Below are positions 38,509 to 48,370 of a stretch of DNA of 63,418 nt, piece after piece. The position numbers and the translations under genes were made by a program. The DNA is taken from NCBI GenBank assembly GCA_003402375.1, contig QFXJ01000031.1:1-63418 (forward strand), in the 5' to 3' direction. The first letter of the stretch is position 1; each line of letters begins with the position of its first letter. A model generated the notes under the pieces. The model did no database searches, was not told the origin of the DNA, and worked only from the letters and a program-made list of their open reading frames with translations. Source of the DNA: Candidatus Nitrotoga sp. CP45. GTDB taxonomy: Bacteria; Pseudomonadota; Gammaproteobacteria; Burkholderiales; Gallionellaceae.

Positions 38509-40152
38509 ATGTCGACTCTAATCCATTCGCCAGCTTGGCAAGCTTTAACGGATCATCAAACAGAAATAAACCAGCGGACCATGCGCGAAATGTTTTGCGA
38601 TGACCCGCAGCGTTTCGACAAATTCTCTTTGCAATTGGATGGCCTGCTGCTGGATTACTCGAAGAATCTCATCACCGCAGAAACACTCGCCCTGTTGTTA
38701 AACCTTGCGCGCCAGTCAAAATTGGACGACTGGATTACTCGCATGTTCAATGGCGACAAAATCAATGCTAGCGAACAGCGTTCGGCGTTACACACTGCCT
38801 TGCGCGCTCCCCGGGGCACTTCGATTTATGTAGATGGCAAAGATGTTATGCCGGACGTACATCGCGTGCTGGATCATATCCGCCACTTCTCCGAAGCGGT
38901 GCGCAATGGAACGCTGTGTGGACACACCGGGAAACCATTCCGGGACGTGGTCAATATCGGCATCGGTGGTTCCGCTTTAGGGCCGCTTATGGTCAGTGAG
39001 GCGCTCAAGCCTTATGGCAGCGCGCAATTGAACGTGCATTTCGTTTCTAATGTAGATGCGACAGACTTGGCAGAAACATTAAAACGTCTCGATCCAGAAA
39101 CCACTCTTTTTATAATTAGCTCAAAAACATTTACCACACTGGAAACCCTTACCAATGCCCATTCCGCGCGCGACTGGCTAGTTAAGCATTTGGGCGCTGA
39201 TAAGGTTGTCGGCAAACATTTCGTTGCGGTCTCAACCAACCTCACCGAGACATCCAAATTTGGCATTAACCCGGAAAATGTATTTGAATTTTGGGATTGG
39301 GTTGGCGGCCGTTATTCATTGTGGTCAGCTATAGGTTTGCCCATTGCGCTTTATATTGGAATAAACAATTTTGAACGCCTGCTTGCCGGTGCCCATGCCA
39401 TGGACAGGCACTTTCGTGAAGCGCCCCTAGAACGCAATATGCCGGTAATACTGGGAATGCTTGGCATCTGGTACGCCAATTTTTTTGATGCAGCTTCGCA
39501 TGCCATCCTTCCCTACGATCAATATCTGCAACATTTCCCCGCTTATCTGCAACAGCTGGAGATGGAAAGCAATGGTAAACGCGTAGACCGCAATGGGCAG
39601 GTCGTGGACTATGCCACCAGCATGGTAATTTGGGGTGAACCCGGCACTAACGGCCAACACTCCTTCTATCAACTGATACACCAGGGCACGCGCATGGTTC
39701 CTACGGATTTCCTCGCGCCGATTACCAGCCACAATCCAATAGGCGAACACCATTCCATATTGCTGGCAAATTGCTTTGCACAGACCGAGGCATTGATGCT
39801 AGGTAAAACAACAGTGGAAGCACGTGCTGAACTTGAGCTGCAAGGCCTAAGTGGTAAGGCGCTGGAAACGCTGTTGCCGTACAAAGTATTTCCGGGCAAC
39901 CGCCCAACCAACACTTTGTTATTTGATCAGCTGGATCCATACACGATGGGAATGCTGGTTGCCCTTTACGAACATAAAGTGTTTGTGCAAAGCGTAATCT
40001 GGGATATCAATGCTTTTGACCAGTGGGGCGTTGAGTTCGGCAAACAACTTGCCGGTAAATTACTACCTGAAATTCAAAGGAAAGAACGCGCCTCTGCGCA
40101 TGACTCTTCAACTAATGGCTTAATCAACCACTTTCTCGCACGCCGGATTTAG
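38509..40152 (+). CDS. pgi: Glucose-6-phosphate isomerase
   Basis: An enzyme of 547 residues interconverting glucose-6-phosphate and fructose-6-phosphate. Signature segments are [16 protein letters not shown] near residue 146, [15 protein letters not shown] near 263, and the C-terminal Q-W-G-V-E-F-G-K-Q motif near 505. Its length is typical of the proteobacterial type. It follows glgB on the same strand and links glycogen glucose-6-phosphate to glycolysis and gluconeogenesis. A weak ribosome site precedes the ATG. Confidence 0.93.
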   Translation: MSTLIHSPAWQALTDHQTEINQRTMREMFCDDPQRFDKFSLQLDGLLLDYSKNLITAETLALLLNLARQSKLDDWITRMFNGDKINASEQRSALHTALRAPRGTSIYVDGKDVMPDVHRVLDHIRHFSEAVRNGTLCGHTGKPFRDVVNIGIGGSALGPLMVSEALKPYGSAQLNVHFVSNVDATDLAETLKRLDPETTLFIISSKTFTTLETLTNAHSARDWLVKHLGADKVVGKHFVAVSTNLTETSKFGINPENVFEFWDWVGGRYSLWSAIGLPIALYIGINNFERLLAGAHAMDRHFREAPLERNMPVILGMLGIWYANFFDAASHAILPYDQYLQHFPAYLQQLEMESNGKRVDRNGQVVDYATSMVIWGEPGTNGQHSFYQLIHQGTRMVPTDFLAPITSHNPIGEHHSILLANCFAQTEALMLGKTTVEARAELELQGLSGKALETLLPYKVFPGNRPTNTLLFDQLDPYTMGMLVALYEHKVFVQSVIWDINAFDQWGVEFGKQLAGKLLPEIQRKERASAHDSSTNGLINHFLARRI

Positions 40153-40189
40153 ATATTAAATTATGGAATTTTGCAGCTAGTACCAAGCC

Positions 40190-41404
40190 ATGCTGAAAAA
40201 AATAAAAGTTAAAGACATCCGCTTAGGCATGTATATCCAAGAGGTCTGCGGCAGCTGGATGGATCATCCTTTTTGGAAAAATTCATTCAAGCTGACTGAA
40301 AATAAAGATCTCAATACCCTTAAAAATTGTGGTGTGACTGAAATTTGGATAGACACTAACATCGGTTTGGATGTCGATACTGGTGTGACAGCACTTTCAC
40401 AACAAGAAGAGAAACTCAAGGTCGAAAGCGAACTGAGGAAAATTGAGCAAACCTCACAAAAAACTTTAGCGCTTGTGTCTTTACAGAACGAATTAATCGT
40501 AGCGAAAAAACTACACACTCAGACTAAGGAAGCAGTTGTCTCGATATTCAGCGATATCCGCATGGGCAATGCACTCAAGCTTGATGCGACGTTATCGCTG
40601 GTAAACGAAATAAACCAATCGATAGCACGCAATTCCTCCGCATTGATCAGTTTGTCCCGGCTAAAAAATGCGGACAATTACACCTATTTGCATTCAGTTG
40701 CCGTCTGCGTCCTGATGATTGCACTGGGGCGGCAACTGGGGCTGCAAGACGAGGCACTACAGCAAGTTGGCATTGCCGGATTGCTGCACGACATCGGAAA
40801 AATTTTTATCCCCCATGAAGTACTCAACAAACCAGGAAAATTAACAGATGAAGAGTTCAATATTATCAAAACACACCCTTTAAAAGGTTGGGAAATACTT
40901 AAAGATTGCAACGGAGTCAGCGAGCTCACACTAGATGTCTGCCGGCACCATCATGAACGCGTAGATGGCAAAGGCTATCCAGACAAACTATCCGGTGAGG
41001 CGTTAACATTATTTGCACGTATGGGTGCGGTATGTGACGTATATGATGCAATCACTTCAAATCGCTGCTATAAAACAGGATGGGAACCAGCGGAATCCAT
41101 CCGCAAAATGGCAGAGTGGAAGAACGGACATTTCGACGAAGTCATCTTTCATGCCTTCGTTAAAACGGTCGGCATTTATCCAACCGGTAGCTTGCTTAAG
41201 CTGAAATCCGGGCGCCTAGGCGTAGTGACTGACCAATCAAAGCAAAGTTTGACCAAGCCATTAGTGAAAGTGTTCTTTTCTACCCGCTCTAACGCGCACA
41301 TCTTGCAGGAAACAGTTGATCTATCGAAATCTCCAGACAGTATCGCTAATTTAGAAAATCCTCTGCAATGGGGATTTAATTTAGATGAAATTATAGGTAT
41401 CTGA
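40190..41404 (+). CDS. Cyclic-di-GMP phosphodiesterase, HD-GYP type
   Basis: A protein of 404 residues. The N-terminal DUF3391 domain starts I-K-V-K-D-I-R-L-G-M-Y. The HD-GYP domain keeps every metal and substrate signature: Y-L-H-S-V-A-V near residue 166, L-L-H-D-I-G-K near 198, H-H-H-E-R near 250, and D-G-K-G-Y-P. It should hydrolyse c-di-GMP. It lies 37 nt after pgi. Its domain order is the same as the degenerate protein at 26133, indicating that the two are paralogues with different fates. Confidence 0.88.
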   Translation: MLKKIKVKDIRLGMYIQEVCGSWMDHPFWKNSFKLTENKDLNTLKNCGVTEIWIDTNIGLDVDTGVTALSQQEEKLKVESELRKIEQTSQKTLALVSLQNELIVAKKLHTQTKEAVVSIFSDIRMGNALKLDATLSLVNEINQSIARNSSALISLSRLKNADNYTYLHSVAVCVLMIALGRQLGLQDEALQQVGIAGLLHDIGKIFIPHEVLNKPGKLTDEEFNIIKTHPLKGWEILKDCNGVSELTLDVCRHHHERVDGKGYPDKLSGEALTLFARMGAVCDVYDAITSNRCYKTGWEPAESIRKMAEWKNGHFDEVIFHAFVKTVGIYPTGSLLKLKSGRLGVVTDQSKQSLTKPLVKVFFSTRSNAHILQETVDLSKSPDSIANLENPLQWGFNLDEIIGI

Positions 41405-41561
41405 AACCAGCCCAGTAGAAATCAAACATCTGATTTAGCTATGCTTCAAAGTCGGTAAGATTTATTTATAGCTCGATCTTATCATCTGGCGATTAAACTG
41501 CCCTGTCATAATTGTGCAATTTTGCGCTAAATATTAGTTGCTTTCGTAACATTGCTTTTAT

Positions 41562-42494
41562 TCAATCTTCCATATTATCCACATGATGAATTTCGATGGT
41601 GGCATGAACAATTTCCTCATATTGGGCGAGCTGCTTATGCACACGCCGGGGCGTCAATGTTTTGTCGTTGGTATCGACGCTTAGCGCGCAAGAATATGCT
41701 CGCGTACCGACGCGCCAGACATGGAGATCAGTGATCAATGTATTAGCTGTAGCCACCCCTGATTCAACAACCTTCCTGATTTTATCCACGACAGGATGAT
41801 CCATCTCACGGTCGAGCAGCACTGTTCCAGTCGAAATGATTAGATTCTTAGACCAAATCGCTACCAATACCGCACCGACAATCCCGATAGCTGGATCTAA
41901 CCAAGACCAACCATAGATCCAGCCACCTGCCAGGGCAATGATGGCGAGCACTGAAGTCGCTGCGTCGGTGATCACATGCACATACGCTGATTTCAGGTTG
42001 AGATCATGATGATGCGGATGCTCGTCATGCTGGTGATCATGCGCTCTGCCAAGAATAATTGCGCAAATAACATTTACGGCAAGACCGATGGCCGCGACGA
42101 TCATCGCTTCCAGATAGTGAATCGGCTGCGGTGAAAAAATACGCTCCACTGAGCTAAAAACCATCATCACAGCGATACCCAAGAGAAAGATTGCGCTTGT
42201 GAATCCGCTCAACACTTCAATTTTCCAGGTGCCGAATGTGAAACGTGAATCTTGGGCATAGTGTCGAGCTGCTGCGTATGCAAAGGAGCTCAAGCCAATA
42301 GCCACAGCATGGGAGCTCATGTGCCAGCCATCTGCTAACAACGCCATCGAATTAAACCACCAGCCCGATATGATTTCCAAGACCATCATGGCAACCGTAA
42401 TCCACATGACCGCGCGTGTGCCACGCTCGGCTGCGTGACGGTCTTCGTCGAAGACGCGATTATGAGAATAAGGTGGTGGGTTACGGGTCTGCAT
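41562..42494 (-). CDS. dmeF: Cation diffusion facilitator (DmeF-like Co/Ni efflux)
   Basis: A 310-residue inner-membrane transporter of the CDF family with six hydrophobic helices. The metal site motif H-M-S-S-H-A is near residue 78 and V-I-T-D-A-A-T-S-V-L near 175, with a His-rich cytosolic loop (D-H-Q-H-D-E-H-P-H-H-H-D) between helices 4 and 5. It exports divalent metals. The loop and motifs suit the cobalt/nickel DmeF group, but zinc is possible. It follows the calcium/cation antiporter gene by 17 nt on the same strand. Confidence 0.8.
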   Translation of the reverse strand: MQTRNPPPYSHNRVFDEDRHAAERGTRAVMWITVAMMVLEIISGWWFNSMALLADGWHMSSHAVAIGLSSFAYAAARHYAQDSRFTFGTWKIEVLSGFTSAIFLLGIAVMMVFSSVERIFSPQPIHYLEAMIVAAIGLAVNVICAIILGRAHDHQHDEHPHHHDLNLKSAYVHVITDAATSVLAIIALAGGWIYGWSWLDPAIGIVGAVLVAIWSKNLIISTGTVLLDREMDHPVVDKIRKVVESGVATANTLITDLHVWRVGTRAYSCALSVDTNDKTLTPRRVHKQLAQYEEIVHATIEIHHVDNMED

Positions 42495-42511
42495 GGCTGA
42501 TTATTATTGCC

Positions 42512-43522
42512 CTATCGCGATAATGTGATCGTGAGGAAAATGACGTAAAGGCCGCCATTTACCAGCAGCGACCATACCGGCAATCCACCTGAACGTGCAT
42601 GGAATCGGAGCCATGCGGCAGCGGCCAAGGTAACAAGTACGCCGGTCAACACTTCTATGCGCGGTTGCCAAGGTGTTAGCATAATTCCGATAGCAGGTAA
42701 CAGTGTTCCTTGGAACACCATCGCCCCGGTAATGTTCCCGAAAGCCAACGTATCTTTACCACGTCGAACCCATAAGATACTGTTTACTTTTTCAGGAAGC
42801 TCGGTCGCTATCGGGATAATGAGTAACGACAGTAGCAATGCGGAAATACCCAGGATATGCGAAGTACCCTCAATACCATGGATGAATCCCTTGGCACCAA
42901 AAATCAACAATGCCAAACCGATTGCTAGTTGCAGCAAAATGGTCCATAGATTAGTCGGCAACCCAAGCTTGGCAAAGAACATCTTGCCCTCAGCCGCCGT
43001 GCCATGCCCATCCTCAACCAGCTTTTCCGAGGCACGCAACGTAAGCAGGATGTAAACGAAATAGGTGAGAACCAGTGCAATACTGAGCGCGCCACGGAGG
43101 ATGCGCGCCTCCTGCGGAATGTACATAGCCACAGCGGCGAGAATGAATGCGAACAGAAAAAAATTTAGATCACGTATGAAACCGCTCCGCTCCGGCCGGA
43201 CATGACCATTGACTCCACGCCGATGAAGAATAGCAAATGCCATAAGGCAGGTAGAAAGTGTCGATAACATTAGCGGCGCACCCAGGATAGCGCCAACGCC
43301 AATCTCTTCATTAATGCTGATGTTCTTTGTACCGGCGAACAGTGCGAGAAGTGGAACCATTGTTTCGGGCAAGGCCGTACCAATGGCGGCGAACACGGAG
43401 CCGGTCACACCTTCCGATATTTTTAGTTGCTCACCAAGGTGCTCTAATGCATTAGTAAAGAGTTCAGAGGCGGCCAGAATGACAAAAAGCATCATAACCA
43501 GCTCAAAAATATAACTCGTCAT
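42512..43522 (-). CDS. Sodium/calcium exchanger family protein
   Basis: A polytopic membrane protein of 336 residues, with about 10 helices in two repeats. The first alpha-repeat is G-S-V-F-A-A-I-G-T-A-L-P-E-T near residue 42. The second repeat is I-P-I-A-T-E-L-P-E near 235. The acidic residues in each repeat coordinate the cation. Members exchange Na+ or K+ for Ca2+. The repeat sequence is more divergent than in YrbG, so the ion is not certain. It is followed closely by the dmeF-like gene and probably co-transcribed with it. Confidence 0.75.
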   Translation of the reverse strand: MTSYIFELVMMLFVILAASELFTNALEHLGEQLKISEGVTGSVFAAIGTALPETMVPLLALFAGTKNISINEEIGVGAILGAPLMLSTLSTCLMAFAILHRRGVNGHVRPERSGFIRDLNFFLFAFILAAVAMYIPQEARILRGALSIALVLTYFVYILLTLRASEKLVEDGHGTAAEGKMFFAKLGLPTNLWTILLQLAIGLALLIFGAKGFIHGIEGTSHILGISALLLSLLIIPIATELPEKVNSILWVRRGKDTLAFGNITGAMVFQGTLLPAIGIMLTPWQPRIEVLTGVLVTLAAAAWLRFHARSGGLPVWSLLVNGGLYVIFLTITLSR

Positions 43523-43667
43523 TCGCGTCCCCTCAATATTGCATGCAAATGCCTTATGAATTGCGCTTTTCCCAAAAAAATGGACTCGGATTTCAGAGGG
43601 TGAAGATTTTCTTCCATAAATAGCTCCAATGGCCGGACAAGATCCACTACCCTACTCTATAACCTAT

Positions 43668-45203
43668 TCATGCTCCACGCCTTGAAAAATCTTTAAGCCG
43701 AAAACCGAGCGTCCATAACACGGCGAAATATACCGTCATACCCATCACTACCAATCCAGTTAATCGCCAGATACGCGCCCAACCACCACTGGTAAGCCAA
43801 CTCTGTTCACTTCCCATACCAAACCAAAGCGTCACCCCCAGCACCAGCATTGCCGCACCCAGCTTGACAAGAAACTTTCCCCAGCCAGGTTCTGGTTGGT
43901 AGATATCACGCTTGCGCAGCAAGTAGAACAAAATGGCAGAGTTAAGGCAGGAACCAAGGCCGATGGCCAGCGCCAACCCTGCATGTTGCAGCCAGCCGAT
44001 AAACAGCAGATTCATCGCTTGGGTAGCAAACAAGGTGATGACACCGATTTTCACCGGAGTTTTAATATCCTGACGTGCATAAAAAGCCGGTGCAAGCACC
44101 TTTACTGAAAGGATACCGATCAAGCCGACGCTGTAACCAACCAACGCATTGCGCGTCATAAGCACATCGAGCACCGTAAATGCGCCATGCTGAAAAAAAG
44201 TTGCCAGAAGTGGTACCGCAATCATGCCTAGCGCGAGTGCTGCGGGCAAAGTCAGCATGAAGGTCAGGCGTAACCCCCAGTCGAGCAGCTTGGAATACTC
44301 TACCGGATTGCCATTGGCGTGATGTTTGGATAGCGATGGCAGCAGGATAGTGGCAATTGCCGCACCCAATACGCCGGATGGAAACTCCATCAGGCGGTCG
44401 GCGTAATAAAGCCAGGATACGCTGCCCGCCACCAGAAACGAAGCGAAGATGGTGTTAATGATGAGGCTGATCTGGCTGATCGATACACCGAATACCGCTG
44501 GCCCTATCTGTTTGATAATGCGCCATACACCCGCATCTTTCAGGTTAAAGCGCAGGGTCGGCAGCATACCGATTTTCTTCAGAAATGGCAGCTGGAATGC
44601 CAGCTGCACAAACCCAGCTACGAACACCGCCCATGCCAGTGCCATGATAGGCGGATCAAAATACGGAGCCAGCCACAGCGCAGCGCCGATAAAACACAGG
44701 TTGAGCAGAATGGGGGTAAAAGCAGGCACCCAAAATTTATTGTAGGTATTGAGTATCCCCGATGCCACAGCGACCAACGAAATGAAAAATATGTAAGGTG
44801 AGGTAATGCGCAGCAGCTGGACGGTAAGATCAAATTTCGCCGGCATCGCTATGAAACCCGGCGCACTGATATAAACCAAAATAGGCGCAGCAATTATACC
44901 GATGAGCGTAACAATGAACAGGATGATTGCCAGCAATGTGGTTACATGATCAACCAACAGCTTGGTTTCCTCATGCCCTCGACGGTTCTTATACTCACCT
45001 AAAATTGGTACGAAGGCTTGGGAGAATGCACCTTCCGCGAATAAGCGACGCAACAAGTTGGGCAGTTTAATAGCGATGAAAAAAGCATCGGTCGCCATAC
45101 CTGCGCCGAAAATGCGCGCAACTAATACATCGCGGGTTATGCCAAGTATGCGCGAAGCCAGCGTAAAGCTGCCTATGGTACCAAGAGCTTTAAGCAGGTT
45201 CAT
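43668..45203 (-). CDS. murJ: Lipid II flippase MurJ
   Basis: A 511-residue membrane protein with 14 predicted helices. The start M-N-L-L-K-A-L-G-T-I-G-S-F-T and R-I-L-G-I-T-R-D-V-L-V-A-R-I-F-G-A-G are the MVF/MviN signatures, with F-F-I-A-I-K-L-P-N-L-L-R-R-L-F-A-E-G-A-F following. It flips the peptidoglycan precursor across the inner membrane. In relatives it often precedes ribF or rpsT; neither is next to it here. Confidence 0.92.
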   Translation of the reverse strand: MNLLKALGTIGSFTLASRILGITRDVLVARIFGAGMATDAFFIAIKLPNLLRRLFAEGAFSQAFVPILGEYKNRRGHEETKLLVDHVTTLLAIILFIVTLIGIIAAPILVYISAPGFIAMPAKFDLTVQLLRITSPYIFFISLVAVASGILNTYNKFWVPAFTPILLNLCFIGAALWLAPYFDPPIMALAWAVFVAGFVQLAFQLPFLKKIGMLPTLRFNLKDAGVWRIIKQIGPAVFGVSISQISLIINTIFASFLVAGSVSWLYYADRLMEFPSGVLGAAIATILLPSLSKHHANGNPVEYSKLLDWGLRLTFMLTLPAALALGMIAVPLLATFFQHGAFTVLDVLMTRNALVGYSVGLIGILSVKVLAPAFYARQDIKTPVKIGVITLFATQAMNLLFIGWLQHAGLALAIGLGSCLNSAILFYLLRKRDIYQPEPGWGKFLVKLGAAMLVLGVTLWFGMGSEQSWLTSGGWARIWRLTGLVVMGMTVYFAVLWTLGFRLKDFSRRGA

Positions 45204-45440
45204 TTATGGTTTGTTTAAAATACATATTTTTATTGAATCAAAATGTTATTTAATAAATCTAGAAATTTTCTAGTTATACAAGTGTCACGAGTGGTATCTG
45301 AGGGTTCCTGAATTCGCTTGATGGACGTATAGAACTTTGCAGGGAGGCAAAAGAATTGTAACAAGGATACTGCACGGCAATAACATATAAAACTTACTAA
45401 CGTCATGAAATTGGCTGAATGAAATTGCAAATTTTCTCCT

Positions 45441-47051
45441 TCAGCATTTGCCATGCTGGATAATGCTCAATGCCACCGCTTCAGCGACCTGTATACCGTC
45501 CACTGCAGCAGAAAGTATGCCGCCTGCATAACCCGCGCCTTCACCTGCCGGATAGAGCCCTGAGATATTCAGGCTTTGAAAATCTTCTCGGCGCTTGATG
45601 CGTACGGGTGAAGAAGTTCGTGTTTCCACGCCCGTGAGCACGGCATCAAACATGGCAAACCCTTTAAGCTGTTTATCGAATGCCGGGATTGCTTCTTTTA
45701 TCGCTGTGATAGCATAATCCGGCAGCGACGTAGAAAGATCGCATAGGTGTACACCCGGTGCGTAAGACGGCACAACAGAGCCAAGCGCGGTCGAGGGCCG
45801 ACCCGCGAGAAAATCACCCACTTTTTGTGCCGGTGCATGGTAATTCCTGCCGCCCAATTCAAAGGCGCGCGCTTCCCAGTACCGTTGCAACTCGATGCCG
45901 GCCAATGGATTTCCCGGATAATCGGCGGGGGTGATGCCCACAACAATCCCGCTATTGGCATTACGCTCGTTGCGCGAATACTGGCTCATGCCGTTGGTAA
46001 CGACGCGGCCTTCCTCGGAAGCTGCCGCTACCACGGTACCACCCGGACACATGCAGAAACTGTAGACTGAGCGGCCATTACCGCAATGATGCACCAGCTT
46101 GTAATCGGCCGCGCCCAGCAGGGGGTTACCAGCGTTCTTACCAAAGCGGCAGCGATCAATCAGCGGTTGCGGATGCTCGATACGAAAACCGATGGAAAAT
46201 GGTTTTGCCTCCATGTATACGCCGCGCTGATACAACATATGAAAGGTGTCGCGCGCGCTATGCCCAACAGCGAGCACGACATGATCGCTGGCAATGAGTT
46301 CGCCACTACCCAGCACCACTCCCCGGACTTGTCCGTTATCTATGACGATATCTTCAACTTTGCTCTGAAAACGAATTTCACCGCCGAGGGCTTCGATGCT
46401 CGCGCGCATTTCTTCCACCATCCCCACCAACCGAAACGTGCCGATATGCGGTTTGCTCACATAAAGGATTTCCTCTGGAGCGCCCGCCTTGACGAATTCC
46501 GTGAGCACCTTACGACCGTAGTGTTTGGGGTCTTTAATTTGGCTATGCAGCTTTCCATCAGAAAATGTTCCCGCGCCACCTTCTCCAAACTGCACGTTAG
46601 ATTCTGGATTGAGTTTTCTTTGCCGCCACAGACCGAAAGTATCTTTGGTGCGCTCGCGCACGGCTTTACCGCGCTCCAGAACAATCGGACGAAACCCCAT
46701 TTGCGCTAAAATCAAAGCCGCAAATATTCCACAGGGACCGGTACCAATCACAATTGGGCGACAGGCCAGCTTAGCCGACGCATGAGCCACAAAATGATAG
46801 CTTGTATCAGGTGTGAGTGAGATATGCCTATCGCCTTGCAGGCGCTGAAGCAGTGCCGCTTCGTTCTTGACTTCAATATCCAGCGTATACGTGAAAACAA
46901 TGGCCGATGGCTTGCGGGCATCATAGCTGCGGCGAAATATTACATAGCTAATCAGCTCATCCGCGCTAATACCTAGCCGTTTTAGAAGTGCAGTCTTTAG
47001 ATCATCGTCTGGGTGGTTTAAAGGAAGCTTAACTTCAGTCAATCGCAACAT
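45441..47051 (-). CDS. FAD-dependent oxidoreductase (COG2509 type)
   Basis: A flavoprotein of 536 residues. An N-terminal small domain (1-90) precedes the Rossmann loop V-I-G-T-G-P-C-G-I-F-A near residue 103. L-A-V-G-H-S-A-R-D-T and the C-terminal Y-P-A-G-E-G-A-G-Y-A-G-G-I FAD-binding motif follow. It belongs to the group annotated as FAD-dependent dehydrogenase; the physiological substrate is unknown. It stands alone between murJ and the MNT/HEPN module, with gaps on both sides. Confidence 0.8.
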   Translation of the reverse strand: MLRLTEVKLPLNHPDDDLKTALLKRLGISADELISYVIFRRSYDARKPSAIVFTYTLDIEVKNEAALLQRLQGDRHISLTPDTSYHFVAHASAKLACRPIVIGTGPCGIFAALILAQMGFRPIVLERGKAVRERTKDTFGLWRQRKLNPESNVQFGEGGAGTFSDGKLHSQIKDPKHYGRKVLTEFVKAGAPEEILYVSKPHIGTFRLVGMVEEMRASIEALGGEIRFQSKVEDIVIDNGQVRGVVLGSGELIASDHVVLAVGHSARDTFHMLYQRGVYMEAKPFSIGFRIEHPQPLIDRCRFGKNAGNPLLGAADYKLVHHCGNGRSVYSFCMCPGGTVVAAASEEGRVVTNGMSQYSRNERNANSGIVVGITPADYPGNPLAGIELQRYWEARAFELGGRNYHAPAQKVGDFLAGRPSTALGSVVPSYAPGVHLCDLSTSLPDYAITAIKEAIPAFDKQLKGFAMFDAVLTGVETRTSSPVRIKRREDFQSLNISGLYPAGEGAGYAGGILSAAVDGIQVAEAVALSIIQHGKC

Positions 47052-47175
47052 GCACAGTATTCCAGTATATTCTGTCAGGGAGTAACAAGGCGCCAGTTAG
47101 TGGCAAACAGTTATTTTACCGCAAGTAGGTTAATTTAGAGATTAAGTGTCAAGTAACGCATGTGTTCATTCTGTA

Positions 47176-47205
47176 ATGTTGGGCTTCATTTCATTCAGCC
47201 CAACC
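47176..47205 (+). repeat. REP element, left copy of a perfect inverted pair
   Basis: A 30-bp sequence that is the exact reverse complement of 48083-48112. Each copy is itself a palindrome (GTTGGGCT...AGCCCAAC), the shape of REP elements handled by RAYT transposases. Together the pair encloses the MNT/HEPN genes. Confidence 0.75.
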
Positions 47206-47317
47206 GCGCTCAACGTGATGAAAAGCTGATAGCATGAACCACAGTCGCTGGAAGACGAAAAACGAATCAAACCTTAGACCCTCTTGTTACCTTTTATGCG
47301 CGTTTTTTAGGATAAAC

Positions 47318-47635
47318 ATGAGATTGCAACCCAAAGAAGTGAATGCCATTGCACAAGCTGCCCGGGATGCCTTTACGCCTGGTACAGCAGTGTTTCTCTT
47401 TGGTTCCCGAGTGGATGACAGCAAGCGTGGGGGAGACATTGATCTGCTGGTTGAGATTCCCGAAGCCATGGCTCCTGCGGAGTTGGTGCGCCGTCGCACC
47501 CGTTTTGTTTCACGCATCTACCGGCTGCTTGATGAACAGCGCATTGATGTCGTCATTGCCACGCAAGGCCAGCAAGATTCGCGGGAGGTGGTTGCTGCGG
47601 CAAAACGTGAAGGAATCCAGGTGGCGCGAGTATGA
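47318..47635 (+). CDS. mntA: MNT-type nucleotidyltransferase antitoxin
   Basis: A small protein of 105 residues of the minimal nucleotidyltransferase family. The catalytic motif reads F-L-F-G-S-R-V-D-D-S-K-R-G-G-D-I-D-L near residues 26-43: the GS pair and D-x-D metal ligands. Such proteins AMPylate the partner HEPN toxin to silence it. The start at 47318 has AGGAT 5 nt upstream. The longer frame from 47234 is rejected. It overlaps the HEPN gene by 29 nt. Confidence 0.82.
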   Translation: MRLQPKEVNAIAQAARDAFTPGTAVFLFGSRVDDSKRGGDIDLLVEIPEAMAPAELVRRRTRFVSRIYRLLDEQRIDVVIATQGQQDSREVVAAAKREGIQVARV

Positions 47636-48206
47636 TGCCGACAGACTTGCTGCTGTGCTTTGGGAGGCGGATCGCCACTTGAACACACTTACGGAAGCAT
47701 TTGCAGAATGGAACGTATCGCCTACGATCACGTGGCAAGTATTGGAAAGTGATCGCGCCCGTGTCCGGATTGTGGATCAGCTGCTATTCCGCTTTATCAA
47801 ATTGCAGGACACGGTGGGGGAGCGCCTCATACCAGCAACACTGTCCAACCTGCGTGAACCGTTTGAAGATTGGCCCATGCGTGACCGGCTAAATCGTTTG
47901 GAAAGGCTGGGTTACCTTGATGTGGACAATTGGTTGGCCTGGCGCGAAGTTCGCAACCGGTTGGCCCACGAATATCCAGACCAACCGGAGGTTCGTTTTG
48001 CCGCCCTAATGGCTGCAATTGAAGCAGCCAAGGCTTTGGCCGCACTGTATCGTTGTGGCGCGCCCGTTTGGAAGCGAGCCCAGGTTGGGCTGAATGAAAT
48101 GAAGCCCAACATCTTACAGCTCTCCATAATCATCTACTCCATTACCTATTTGCCCACCCCAATCCGGTACTGCCATCCCCCGCTCAATGGTGCCATGCAA
48201 TGTTAA
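47607..48206 (+). CDS. hepT: HEPN domain RNase toxin (HepT-like), extended at the C-terminus
   Basis: A 199-residue frame from a GTG at 47607. The HEPN helix bundle has the R-x4-H ribonuclease motif in E-V-R-N-R-L-A-H-E-Y near residue 118. A helix-rich region follows up to about residue 158 (A-L-Y-R-C-G-A-P-V-W). Beyond that the frame reads through the right REP element and into the RAYT relic, so the last 40 or so residues probably do not belong to the native protein. Overlap with the MNT gene matches the usual HepT-MntA operon. Start assignment is uncertain. Confidence 0.7.
   Translation: MKESRWREYDADRLAAVLWEADRHLNTLTEAFAEWNVSPTITWQVLESDRARVRIVDQLLFRFIKLQDTVGERLIPATLSNLREPFEDWPMRDRLNRLERLGYLDVDNWLAWREVRNRLAHEYPDQPEVRFAALMAAIEAAKALAALYRCGAPVWKRAQVGLNEMKPNILQLSIIIYSITYLPTPIRYCHPPLNGAMQC
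48083..48112 (-). repeat. REP element, right copy of a perfect inverted pair
   Basis: Exact reverse complement of 47176-47205. It is inside the apparent reading frame of the HEPN gene, replacing its native stop. Confidence 0.75.
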
Positions 48207-48345
48207 ATGTGGCCAATCAACAGGGTGAGTGACCTAGCCATGTTTTACGGAATTGTAATGGATGTAAGCGACGTGCCGCGCAAGATCAATCTCATCCCGG
48301 ATTTGATGTTCCCAATACCGCCTCTGCCAAATGACAAACTACTCT
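48140..48345 (-). pseudogene. RAYT (REP-associated tyrosine transposase) relic
   Basis: Reading leftward from about 48332, the segment encodes W-Q-R-R-Y-W-E-H-Q-I-R-D-E, then Y-I-H-Y-N-S-V-K-H-G followed by an in-frame TAG. H-P-V-D-W-P-H and a D-W-G-G C-terminus follow. This is the C-terminal third of a RAYT (IS200-like Y1 transposase family). The start, the catalytic HUH site and the tyrosine region are absent. It is a dead copy next to the REP elements its family moves. Confidence 0.7.
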
Positions 48346-48370
48346 AGTGGGCTATCCAGGATAAATATAC

